Shown: piece after piece, positions 1 to 5,963 of the stretch
Numbering within the stretch: the stretch's first letter is position 1
How the letters are laid out: the number at the start of each line of letters is the position of its first letter
Assembly (NCBI GenBank): GCA_009773975.1
Contig: VSMX01000131.1
Span: 1-6,306, forward strand
DNA from: Desulfovibrio sp.
GTDB lineage: Bacteria > Desulfobacterota > Desulfovibrionia > Desulfovibrionales > Desulfovibrionaceae
DNA: 6,306 nt
Direction: 5' to 3'
The notes under the pieces: generated by a model
Database searches by the model: none
What the model saw: the letters and a program-made list of their open reading frames with translations, nothing else
Told to the model about the DNA's origin: nothing
Made by a program: the position numbers and the translations under genes

Positions 1-26
1 CGCGCTCCTTTGGAGGCAAAGTCGCG
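1..26 (-). repeat. Intergenic hairpin, copy A (downstream of tpiA)
   Basis: This is an imperfect inverted repeat. CGCG at 1-4 pairs with CGCG at 23-26, and CTTTG at 8-12 pairs with CAAAG at 17-21 around a GAGG loop, with a small internal mismatch between the two helices. It closely resembles the hairpin at 942-966: both contain CCTTTG, a short loop, then GCAAAGTCGC. Both lie on the minus strand about 32-36 bases past a stop codon (tpiA here, rimI there). No T-run follows in the minus direction, so it is not a classic rho-independent terminator. It could be a small repeat family or an mRNA-stabilising hairpin. Confidence 0.4.
6..11 (-). promoter_or_regulatory. Possible Shine-Dalgarno of a gene starting off the left edge
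   Basis: On the minus strand these bases read AAGGAG, a strong Shine-Dalgarno core, 50 bases past the tpiA stop and at the very end of the window. A start codon would fall just outside. In many bacteria secG follows tpiA, so secG is the natural guess, but nothing of the protein is visible. The motif overlaps the 3' flank of the hairpin at 1-26, so that hairpin could partly hide it. Confidence 0.35.
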
Positions 27-37
27 TTAGATCATTT

Positions 38-49
38 ACGCAATTGCGT
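38..49. repeat. Short palindrome after tpiA
   Basis: ACGCAATTGCGT is a perfect 12-base palindrome 13 bases beyond the tpiA stop codon. As RNA it could form a 4-pair stem with an AATT loop. That is too weak for a terminator and no T-run follows, so its role is unknown. Confidence 0.2.
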
Positions 50-61
50 TGCATAACTGAT

Positions 62-829
62 CTAGGCGCGCAATATATCCAAAAAGCTTGGCGCTTCTAA
101 AGAAGCTCCTCCTACCAAAAGACCATCCACATTGTCAAGCGCGATAATCGAGCCGGCATTTTTGGCATTGACGCTGCCGCCGTAGAGAAGGGGCACGCTA
201 TTGGCATAGGAATTGCCCAGAAGGTCGCTCAAAATCTTGCGGGCTGCGGCATGGGCTTCCCTGATTTCATCCGGGCCCGCGACCTTGCCTGTGCCGATTG
301 CCCATACCGGCTCGTAGGCGACGGCAATCTGGTCAGGGCTTTTGGAAAGGATTCCGTTTGCCAGAGGCTGGATGGCGGAAGAAAGCTGGCGCTGCAAAAC
401 TCCATTGAGCTGGTTGTTGTTGCGTTCCTCAAGCGTTTCGCCAACGCAGAGCATGACCTTGAAGCCCTGTTCCAGGCCGAAGGCCGTCTTTTGGGCAATC
501 AGCCCGTCTGTTTCGCCAAAGACATGCCTGCGTTCGGAATGGCCGGCCAGCAGCCAGTTGGCGCCGGCATCGCGCAGCATGGCGCAGGAAATTTCGCCGG
601 TAAAGGCGCCTTTTTCGGCCGGATAAAAATTCTGTCCGCCAACGGCCAGGTTGTTGATGCCGGCAAAGGCATCCGCAACTGCCGCAATGTCGGTAAAGGG
701 CGGAAAAACAAGGGCCAGACGGCCCTCGGGCGTGCCTTCCTTGAGAGCCATGGCCAGTTGTCCCGCAAATTCGGCGGCCATGGGACGTGTTTTGTTCATT
801 TTCCAGTTGGCGGCAATAATTTTTCGCAT
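62..829 (-). CDS. tpiA: Triosephosphate isomerase
   Basis: This enzyme interconverts dihydroxyacetone phosphate and glyceraldehyde 3-phosphate in glycolysis and gluconeogenesis, in the cytoplasm as a homodimer. The 255-residue protein is full length for the family. It begins with the ANWKMNKT substrate-binding segment (N8, K10). It has the catalytic histidine in AGHSERR (H97), the catalytic glutamate in AYEPVWAIGTG (E173) followed by the flexible phosphate-gripping loop 6, and the phosphate-binding LYGGSV (217-219) and LLVGGASL (237-244) turns. All catalytic residues are intact. The ATG is supported by AAGGA six bases upstream and by the exact fit to the family N-terminus. It is separated from rimI by 168 bases and has its own likely promoter, so it probably forms a separate transcript, perhaps with a gene beyond the left edge. 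Identity is certain. Confidence 0.98.
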   Translation of the reverse strand: MRKIIAANWKMNKTRPMAAEFAGQLAMALKEGTPEGRLALVFPPFTDIAAVADAFAGINNLAVGGQNFYPAEKGAFTGEISCAMLRDAGANWLLAGHSERRHVFGETDGLIAQKTAFGLEQGFKVMLCVGETLEERNNNQLNGVLQRQLSSAIQPLANGILSKSPDQIAVAYEPVWAIGTGKVAGPDEIREAHAAARKILSDLLGNSYANSVPLLYGGSVNAKNAGSIIALDNVDGLLVGGASLEAPSFLDILRA

Positions 830-831
830 AG

Positions 832-840
832 TCCTTCCTT
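832..840 (-). promoter_or_regulatory. tpiA ribosome binding site
   Basis: Minus-strand AAGGAAGGA lies directly upstream of the tpiA ATG, and its distal AAGGA is spaced six bases from the start. It is the clearest Shine-Dalgarno of any gene in the window and fixes the tpiA start. Confidence 0.8.
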
Positions 841-854
841 TGCCTTACAGGCCA

Positions 855-860
855 ATTATA
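855..860 (-). promoter_or_regulatory. Candidate -10 box of the tpiA promoter
   Basis: On the minus strand these bases read exactly TATAAT, 25 bases upstream of the tpiA ATG, predicting a short leader of about 20 bases. At the 17-base spacing the -35 position reads GGGTAA, a poor match to TTGACA. The promoter may therefore be weak, activator-dependent or mis-assigned. It lies in the longest gap on the left side of the window, where a promoter is expected. Confidence 0.45.
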
Positions 861-890
861 ATATGCCACGCTTGAAATTACCCCTTAATT

Positions 891-905
891 GCGGAGTAAA
901 TCCGC
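891..905. repeat. Hairpin in rimI-tpiA gap
   Basis: GCGGA at 891-895 pairs perfectly with TCCGC at 901-905 around the loop GTAAA. It is one of several neighbouring inverted repeats in the 168-base gap upstream of tpiA. No T-run follows on either strand, so it is not a convincing terminator by itself. Confidence 0.35.
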
Positions 906-908
906 GCT

Positions 909-922
909 GGGGAAATTTCCCC
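909..922. promoter_or_regulatory. 14-base perfect palindrome upstream of tpiA promoter
   Basis: GGGGAAATTTCCCC is a perfect two-fold symmetric sequence about 50 bases upstream of the candidate tpiA -10 box. A perfect dyad just upstream of a promoter fits a dimeric regulator's binding site. I do not recognise the motif as the site of a particular family. It could instead be an RNA hairpin at the 3' end of the rimI transcript. Confidence 0.35.
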
Positions 923-941
923 GTGGAGCTGGACAGGCGCG

Positions 942-966
942 GGCGCCTTTGCGAAGCAAAGTCGCC
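942..966 (-). repeat. Intergenic hairpin, copy B (downstream of rimI)
   Basis: This 25-base inverted repeat is nearly perfect. GGCG at 942-945 pairs with CGCC at 963-966, one mismatch follows, then CTTTGC at 947-952 pairs with GCAAAG at 956-961 around a GAA loop. In the rimI transcript it would sit 32 bases past the stop codon. It has no T-run, so it may act as an mRNA-end stabiliser or a weak terminator rather than a standard intrinsic terminator. It matches copy A at 1-26 in sequence, layout and position after a gene. Confidence 0.5.
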
Positions 967-997
967 ATGGCAAGCGCATATTTTCATAAGCGGTTTG

Positions 998-1441
998 CTA
1001 TATCCCCATATCGCGGGCATAAAGCAGGGCATTTTCATTGTTTGCATAATAATGCGGCCTTTTTCCGCATTGGACAAAACCAAGCCCCTCATAAAGACTG
1101 ATGGCGGGGAAGTTGCTCTCCCGCACTTCCAGGCAAGCTTTCTGAATACCTATTTTGCGCCCGGCTTGCAAGGCCAGAAAAAGCAGCCGGCGTCCATGCC
1201 CCTGCCTGCGGCATTCCGGGCGCACGGCAAGGTTGAGGACTTCCATTTCATCGCGCACCAAGTAGAGCGAGATGTAGGCCAGCAAGATATCCGCCCCAGG
1301 CATGCCGAATGCGGCGTATGCCGGCTGGGCAAAAGCCTGCCTGCACTGCTCCTCGCTCCAGGGCTGGTCAAAGCACATTTTTTCAAGCTCCGCGATCTGC
1401 GGGGCATATTGCGGCCCAAGGCGCGAGGGATGGGCCTTCAT
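998..1441 (-). CDS. rimI: Ribosomal protein bS18 alanine N-acetyltransferase (RimI)
   Basis: RimI is a GNAT-family enzyme that transfers acetyl from acetyl-CoA to the N-terminal alanine of ribosomal protein S18. The protein has 147 residues, normal for the family. It shows the RimI N-terminal signature CFDQPWSE (23-30), the acetyl-CoA pyrophosphate-binding motif A (LAVRPECRRQGHGRR, 71-85), LEVRESN (104-110), ISLYEGLGF (114-122) and the RPHYY segment (128-132). E105 and Y117 line up with the residues proposed as catalytic in Salmonella RimI (E103, Y115). Its ATG overlaps the stop of the upstream Nudix-fold gene as ATGA, and no Shine-Dalgarno is visible, so translation is probably coupled. It is the last gene of the GAF-mreB-Nudix-rimI unit. 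A broader GNAT role cannot be excluded, but RimI is the best call. Confidence 0.9.
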   Translation of the reverse strand: MKAHPSRLGPQYAPQIAELEKMCFDQPWSEEQCRQAFAQPAYAAFGMPGADILLAYISLYLVRDEMEVLNLAVRPECRRQGHGRRLLFLALQAGRKIGIQKACLEVRESNFPAISLYEGLGFVQCGKRPHYYANNENALLYARDMGI

Positions 1442-1929
1442 TTTATAAAAAATCCAAGGGCCAGCGCATGGCGCATGAACGGCTCAAGCAGGGAATTATC
1501 GCAAAACGCGGCCAATTCATCCATTGTGAGAAAAAGCCAGTTCTGCGTGTCTTTCTCCATATCGAGCGCTTCCCGACGCGGCACTTCGGCCACAAAAATG
1601 TCCACCAGCCCCTGCCTGCTTTCCGGGCACGGCTGGATGCGGCCGACAAAAACGGGATGGCTTTCGACAACGCCAAGCCCGGCCCCAATTTCCGCAATTG
1701 CGGCATCTTCGCCGGCAAGGCCGGCAGGGAGGAAGGTAAAGCGATAAAAGCCGTAAGTGTCCCCATTTTTGCGCAGAATAAATTTTCCGTCCCGGCCGCG
1801 CAGCATCAATGCAAAAGCGCGATGGCGCAGGCCCTGCTCCAGCGCGTCGGCATGGTCCAGCAGGCAAAGCGGCCTGTTTTTCTCGTCAAGCGCCTCGCAA
1901 AGGGGCGGCAATTTGGGCTGGCTCTCCAT
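1438..1929 (-). CDS. Nudix-fold protein with degenerate Nudix box
   Basis: This 163-residue protein resembles the Nudix branch related to isopentenyl-diphosphate isomerase and YfcD. It has an N-terminal segment like EALDEKNRPL (12-21), then the HRAFALMLRGRDGKFILRK strand pair (36-54), and ends with a helix typical of the fold. Nudix hydrolases cleave nucleoside diphosphates linked to another group, using glutamates in the motif GX5EX7REUXEEXGU. Here the aligned stretch (70-87) is about three residues short, and its core reads AEIGAGLGV: the arginine and both glutamates of the EE pair are lost and only one glutamate (E80) is kept. Hydrolase activity is therefore doubtful, and it may be a binding protein or pseudoenzyme. 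Its ATG overlaps the mreB stop by one base (TGATG) with no Shine-Dalgarno, so it is probably translated by reinitiation. Fold call is fairly sure; function unknown. Confidence 0.78.
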   Translation of the reverse strand: MESQPKLPPLCEALDEKNRPLCLLDHADALEQGLRHRAFALMLRGRDGKFILRKNGDTYGFYRFTFLPAGLAGEDAAIAEIGAGLGVVESHPVFVGRIQPCPESRQGLVDIFVAEVPRREALDMEKDTQNWLFLTMDELAAFCDNSLLEPFMRHALALGFFIK

Positions 1930-2960
1930 CAGTTGATGAATGTGGAATGCCAGCGCGCGGGGTCAAGCATGGCCCTTGCCGTGCCTCGCAAGACAGTGGT
2001 GAGTGGATCGCTGTCCACATAGACATTCAGCCTGGTTTCGCGCGAAAGAAATTGATCCAGCCCCTTGAGCAGCGAGCCGCCGCCGGCCAGGAGTATGCCG
2101 TTGCGGCTCACATCGGCCGCAAGTTCCGGCGGCGCCTTGTCCAGGGCGGAAAGCACTGTGTTCAGGATGGCGCCGAGCTGTTCGGAAATCGCCTCCCGGA
2201 TATGTCCCTCGTTCACGGTTACCGAACGGGGAAAGCCCTGAACTGTGTCCTTGCCGGAAACCTGCAATGTTGGCGCGTTATTCATCGGCACGGCCGAGCC
2301 GAGAAGTATCTTGACATTTTCGGACGTGTTTTCGCCAATTTCAAGGCGGAATTCTTCGCGCATATAGCGCTGCACGGCCATGTTCATGGCATCGCCGGCA
2401 ACGCGCAGGGATTTGGATGTGGAGACGCCGCACATGGAAATAATCGCAACCTCGCTCGTGCCGCCGCCAATATCCACAACCATGTTGCCCACAGGCTCTT
2501 CAATGGGCAAATTCGCGCCCATGGCCGCGGCCATCGGCTCCTCGATCAGGCGCACATCGCGCGCGCCGGCAAGCCTTGCGGCATCAATGACGGCCCTTTT
2601 TTCCACCTGGGTGATTCCGGAGGGGATGCAGATGACCATGCCTGGCCTTGCTATCTTGAGACCGGTGATCGTCCTTTGGGCAAAGGTGGAAATCATGGCG
2701 CGGGTTACATCGAAATCGGCGATAACGCCGTCTTTAAGCGGGCGGACAGCCTTGATGCCGGCGGGAGTGCGGCCGATGAATTCCCTGGCCCTGGCGCCGA
2801 TGGCCATGATTGAATTGTCCCTGGCGTCAAGGGCGACAACAGATGGCTCGTTGATAATGATGCCGCGTTTCCTGGTATATAGCAGGGTGTTCGCGGTTCC
2901 CAGATCCATGGCGATATCTGTGGAAAAAATCTGCAGCAGGCGCGAAAGGATTGAACTCAT
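1929..2960 (-). CDS. mreB: Rod shape-determining protein MreB
   Basis: MreB is a bacterial actin. It binds ATP, polymerises on the inner face of the cytoplasmic membrane and directs the peptidoglycan elongation machinery. The 343 residues match the family length. An amphipathic N-terminus (MSSILSRLLQIFS, 1-13) fits membrane binding. The actin-fold motifs are in order: phosphate 1 MDLGTANT (18-25), the IEEPMAAAMG region with its conserved glutamates (139-148), phosphate 2 VDIGGGTSE (162-170) and the adenosine motif LLAGGGSLLKG (290-300). The gene starts 2 bases after the GAF-protein stop and has only a weak Shine-Dalgarno (GAAG), so it is probably coupled to that gene. Unusually for mreB, neither mreC nor mreD is adjacent. 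It may be a second mreB paralogue or the only one in a split cluster; the window cannot tell. Confidence 0.96.
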   Translation of the reverse strand: MSSILSRLLQIFSTDIAMDLGTANTLLYTRKRGIIINEPSVVALDARDNSIMAIGARAREFIGRTPAGIKAVRPLKDGVIADFDVTRAMISTFAQRTITGLKIARPGMVICIPSGITQVEKRAVIDAARLAGARDVRLIEEPMAAAMGANLPIEEPVGNMVVDIGGGTSEVAIISMCGVSTSKSLRVAGDAMNMAVQRYMREEFRLEIGENTSENVKILLGSAVPMNNAPTLQVSGKDTVQGFPRSVTVNEGHIREAISEQLGAILNTVLSALDKAPPELAADVSRNGILLAGGGSLLKGLDQFLSRETRLNVYVDSDPLTTVLRGTARAMLDPARWHSTFIN

Positions 2961-2962
2961 CT

Positions 2963-3997
2963 TCAGTCGTTGTCACGTTTACGGGGATTCGGGGCGAAAT
3001 TTGGGTTATAGGCCCTGCCGCCTTCCGTTGCCAGCCGGCCCCGGGGTAAATTTTTTTTCAGGCGGTTTTTCAGGTAAAGCGTTTCCAGGAAAAGCGCCAG
3101 GTGATCCACGGCCTGGTGCACGAAGCTGCGCATGCTTTCGTCAATGTCTATGGTTTGCGAACTGGCCAGCGAAAGCACGCCGCAGGTGCTCTTGTTGACG
3201 ATTACAGGCAGGCAGATGGCGGACCTGAAATCGGGAAAACCGGGCAGCTTGCCAAAAATCGCGGCCGATTGCCCGGACTGTCCATCGGTGAAAACAGGCT
3301 GGCCATTGTGGAAAACCCAGCCTGTAATGCCGGAACCAACCGGCATGCGGAGGGGATTCGCGTCCTGAAGCAGCACTGGCGTTGATTCCCCTTCCACCAG
3401 AAAAGCGTTGCCTGATCCTTCAAGGGAGGCAAAGGCCGCATATTCAAGCTGGGTGGCCGCAACCATGGTGTTCAGGAAATTTTGCAAAAAAACGGGCCAG
3501 CGCAGATAGCGGAAGCGCAGGTTCTGGATAAGGGAAAGATTGGCGAAATAGCGCGCTATGTCGGTGGAAAGATTGTTGACGGACATGGTCTGCTGCATGG
3601 CCAGAAGCTCCGCGAAAAGCTGGAGGATCTTGCTGTCCTTGTCCGAAAATGAAAACTGGCGTTTGCTGTCCACGCAAACTACGCCGCCTGTCGGGATGGG
3701 CGCGCCCATAAAGGCCTTGATGCCTTCTCTTTCGCCGCTGTGATAATAACCCAGGGCGCCCTCGTGCTGGTCAAAGGGGCAGATTACCAGGGGCTCCCGG
3801 TTGAGGAGTATCCAGCCGGCAATGCCTTCCCCCGGCCGGATGACCGCGTCTTCATTGATATTGTCCCCAAGGCTGAACCAGGCAGCCAGGTTGTGGGCTT
3901 CTCCCTCTTGTCCCGGAAGAAAAAGGGCAGCCGTATGGGCATCAAAGATGCTGCATATAATATCAAGAACGTGCTTTTCCAGTTGATTGCCAGCCAT
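2963..3997 (-). CDS. Tandem GAF-domain protein
   Basis: This 344-residue protein appears to consist of two GAF domains and no output domain. GAF domains are cytoplasmic sensor or dimerisation modules that bind small ligands such as cyclic nucleotides, haem or metabolites. Domain 1 spans about 5-135, with GEGIAGWIL (57-65), the core strand GGVVCVDSK (104-112) and FSDKDSKIL (117-125). A helical linker covers about 136-165. Domain 2 spans about 166-310, with GSGITGWVF (221-229) and CLPVIV...CGVLSLASS (262-280). A basic, low-complexity tail rich in R, K, N and P fills 312-344. There is no kinase, GGDEF, phosphodiesterase or DNA-binding domain, no signal peptide and no membrane segment. It heads the unit with mreB only 2 bases away, so it may feed a signal to MreB or its neighbours; that is inference. 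The ATG is preceded by a weak AGG about 8-10 bases upstream. Confidence 0.85.
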   Translation of the reverse strand: MAGNQLEKHVLDIICSIFDAHTAALFLPGQEGEAHNLAAWFSLGDNINEDAVIRPGEGIAGWILLNREPLVICPFDQHEGALGYYHSGEREGIKAFMGAPIPTGGVVCVDSKRQFSFSDKDSKILQLFAELLAMQQTMSVNNLSTDIARYFANLSLIQNLRFRYLRWPVFLQNFLNTMVAATQLEYAAFASLEGSGNAFLVEGESTPVLLQDANPLRMPVGSGITGWVFHNGQPVFTDGQSGQSAAIFGKLPGFPDFRSAICLPVIVNKSTCGVLSLASSQTIDIDESMRSFVHQAVDHLALFLETLYLKNRLKKNLPRGRLATEGGRAYNPNFAPNPRKRDND

Positions 3998-4056
3998 GGG
4001 TTTACCTGGTTTGGGCGTCGGGGATACGGAATACGCCGCGTTTGGTTTGTCTTGTT

Positions 4057-4085
4057 AAAATAACAAAGCAGTTAATGACCTGCAA
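4057..4085 (-). promoter_or_regulatory. Candidate promoter for the GAF-mreB-Nudix-rimI unit, with an inverted repeat over the -10
   Basis: On the minus strand TTGCAG (plus 4080-4085) and TATTTT (plus 4057-4062) are 17 bases apart, with modest matches to TTGACA (3/6) and TATAAT (4/6). The -10 lies inside a perfect inverted repeat at 4052-4066: TTGTTA, three bases, TAACAA. A protein bound there would block this promoter. The position, in the 133-base gap between lepA and the GAF gene, is where a promoter is expected. Neither promoter nor operator can be proved from sequence. I see no T-tailed terminator after lepA in this gap, so lepA transcription may also read through. Confidence 0.35.
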
Positions 4086-4130
4086 GGATTTGATTCAGCG
4101 TTGCCTTTTCCTGCCATCAGCATGGTTTGT

Positions 4131-5942
4131 TTATTCATCGCCAACCTTGAGCGCGGCCAGAAAAGCCTCCTGGGGCAATTCCACGTTGCCCATTCGTTTC
4201 ATGCGCTTTTTGCCTTCTTTCTGTTTTTCCAGCAACTTGCGCTTGCGGGTGATGTCGCCGCCATAGCATTTTGCGGTTACATCCTTGCGGAAGGCGGAAA
4301 CAGTTTCCCTGGCGATTATTTTCTGGCCAATGGCCGCCTGGATGGCAACCATGAAAAGCTGGCGCGGAATGGTGCGCTTGAGCTTGAGCGCCAGGGAGCG
4401 CCCGTATTGATAGGCCTTGTCCTTGTGGACAATTACCGCAAGCGCATCGACTGGTTCCCCGTTCAGCATAATGTCAAGCCGCACCAGGTCGGCCTGCTTG
4501 TAGCCGCAGGGCTGGTAATCCATGGAAGCGTAGCCGCGGCTGACTGATTTGAGGCGGTCAAAAAAATCATAAACAATTTCCGCAAAGGGTATTTCGTATG
4601 TCGCCACAACCCTGTTGTTGGAAAGATAGCGCAAATTTTTCTGCGTGGCGCGTCTTTCCTCGCAAAGCTTCATGACATTGCCGAGATACTGGCTTGGCAC
4701 ATGAATATCAAGATCGACGTAGGGCTCGTAGAGGGCGCGGATTTTGGCCTGGTCCGGCAAAAGGCTGGGATTGTCGATTTCCGCGGTCTTGCCGTCTGTT
4801 GTCTCCACCCTGTAAATCACGGACGGCGCGGTGGCAATCAGCCCGACCCGGAATTCCCGCTCAAGCCTCTCCTGGATGATTTCCATGTGCAACAGGCCCA
4901 GAAAGCCGCAGCGAAAGCCAAAACCAAGTGCCTGGGAAGTTTCAGGCTCAAAAGTGAAGGCCGCGTCATTTAATTGGAGTTTTTCCAGGGCGGCCTTGAG
5001 ATTTTCGTAATCTCCCGATTCTGTGGGATAAAGGCCGCAAAAAACCATGGGCTGGGCCTTCTTGAAACCGGGCACGGGCTCGTCCGCCGGCCTGTTGGCC
5101 AGGGTAATTGTGTCGCCAACGGCCGCGTCGCCAAGCTCCTTGATCGAGCCGCACAAAAAGCCCACCTCGCCTGCGCCAAGCTCCTCAACATCCACCGCTT
5201 CCGGCGAGAAAACACCCAGGCGCAGCACGTCATATTCCTTGCCCGTGCTCATCAGGCGAATTTTGTCGCCCTTGCGCAGGGCGCCGTCAACCACCCGGAA
5301 AAGCGTAACCACGCCCTGGTAACTGTCGTACCAGGAATCGAAAATCAGGGCCTTGAGCGGTTTGTCCGGGTCGCCGTCCGGCGGCGGCAGGCGCCTGACA
5401 ATGGCTTCAAGCACATCCCCCACCCCCTGGCCCGTCTTGGCGGAAACCTCAAGCGCATCGGTGCAGTCCAGGCCAATTGTCTCCTCGATTTCCTCCCTGA
5501 CCGCATCCACATTTGCGCTCGGCAAATCAATCTTGTTGAGCACGGGAATGATTTCATGGTCATTGTCGAGAGCAAGGTAAACATTGGCCAGAGTCTGCGC
5601 CTCCACGCCCTGCGTGGCGTCAACGACAAGCAACGCGCCCTCGCAGGCGGCCAGCGAGCGCGAGACTTCATAATTGAAGTCAACATGACCGGGCGTATCG
5701 ATAAGATTCAGCTCGTACTCCAGGCCATCCGCGGCAGTATAGGGAATGCGCACGGTCTGCGCCTTGATTGTAATGCCGCGTTCCCTTTCAAGGTCCATCT
5801 TGTCAAGGTACTGCTCCCGGGATTCACGCTTGCTGACAACTCCCGTAAGCTCCAGAATGCGGTCAGCCAGGGTGGACTTGCCGTGATCAATGTGGGCGAT
5901 AATGCAAAAATTTCTGATACAATCTTGCGGAACAGCGGACAT
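4131..5942 (-). CDS. lepA: Elongation factor 4 (LepA), ribosomal GTPase
   Basis: LepA/EF4 is a translational GTPase that acts on the ribosome and has been linked to back-translocation, stress tolerance and 30S maturation. The 603-residue protein is full length (family about 600). Its GTPase motifs are complete: P-loop AHIDHGKST (16-24), switch I RGITIK (55-60), DTPGH (82-86), NKID (136-139) and SAKT (167-170). The EF-G-like domains follow, including the GFRCGFLGLLHMEIIQERLERE region, and then the LepA-specific C-terminal domain with CYGGDITRKRKLLEKQKEGKKRMK near the end, which separates it from EF-G and TypA. The ATG gives the standard short N-terminus before the P-loop. The Shine-Dalgarno (AAAGGG) is moderate and lies within a small potential hairpin (5946-5959). 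Upstream is a 364-base non-coding stretch with a likely promoter. lepB, often next to lepA, is not downstream here. Confidence 0.98.
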   Translation of the reverse strand: MSAVPQDCIRNFCIIAHIDHGKSTLADRILELTGVVSKRESREQYLDKMDLERERGITIKAQTVRIPYTAADGLEYELNLIDTPGHVDFNYEVSRSLAACEGALLVVDATQGVEAQTLANVYLALDNDHEIIPVLNKIDLPSANVDAVREEIEETIGLDCTDALEVSAKTGQGVGDVLEAIVRRLPPPDGDPDKPLKALIFDSWYDSYQGVVTLFRVVDGALRKGDKIRLMSTGKEYDVLRLGVFSPEAVDVEELGAGEVGFLCGSIKELGDAAVGDTITLANRPADEPVPGFKKAQPMVFCGLYPTESGDYENLKAALEKLQLNDAAFTFEPETSQALGFGFRCGFLGLLHMEIIQERLEREFRVGLIATAPSVIYRVETTDGKTAEIDNPSLLPDQAKIRALYEPYVDLDIHVPSQYLGNVMKLCEERRATQKNLRYLSNNRVVATYEIPFAEIVYDFFDRLKSVSRGYASMDYQPCGYKQADLVRLDIMLNGEPVDALAVIVHKDKAYQYGRSLALKLKRTIPRQLFMVAIQAAIGQKIIARETVSAFRKDVTAKCYGGDITRKRKLLEKQKEGKKRMKRMGNVELPQEAFLAALKVGDE

Positions 5943-5945
5943 AAA

Positions 5946-5959
5946 GACCCTTTGTGGTC
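5946..5959 (-). promoter_or_regulatory. Small hairpin overlapping the lepA ribosome binding site
   Basis: On the minus strand GACC and GGTC flank a six-base loop (ACAAAG). The run AAAGGG, the best Shine-Dalgarno for lepA, spans the loop and the 3' arm of this hairpin, four to five bases before the ATG. A four-pair stem is weak, so it may only modestly reduce initiation, or may mean nothing. Confidence 0.25.
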
Positions 5960-5963
5960 AAAA

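Noticed and set aside
251..1747. Long plus-strand open frame of 498 codons across tpiA, rimI and the Nudix-fold gene
   Set aside because: It lies antisense to three genes with clear family motifs. Its translation is low-complexity in character with no recognisable domain, as expected for a frame opposite GC-rich genes.
1809..2813. Plus-strand open frame of 334 codons opposite mreB
   Set aside because: It is the complement of the strongly conserved mreB and its translation shows no recognisable domain, so it is a shadow frame.
4052..4066. Calling the TTGTTA/TAACAA repeat a Rex site
   Set aside because: Rex sites need six bases between the half-sites (or an 18-base total). Here the repeat is 15 bases with a three-base centre, so the geometry is wrong.
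4114..4125. CCAT-CAGC-ATGG hairpin just after lepA as a terminator
   Set aside because: The stem is only four pairs and no T-run follows on the minus strand, so it does not qualify as an intrinsic terminator.
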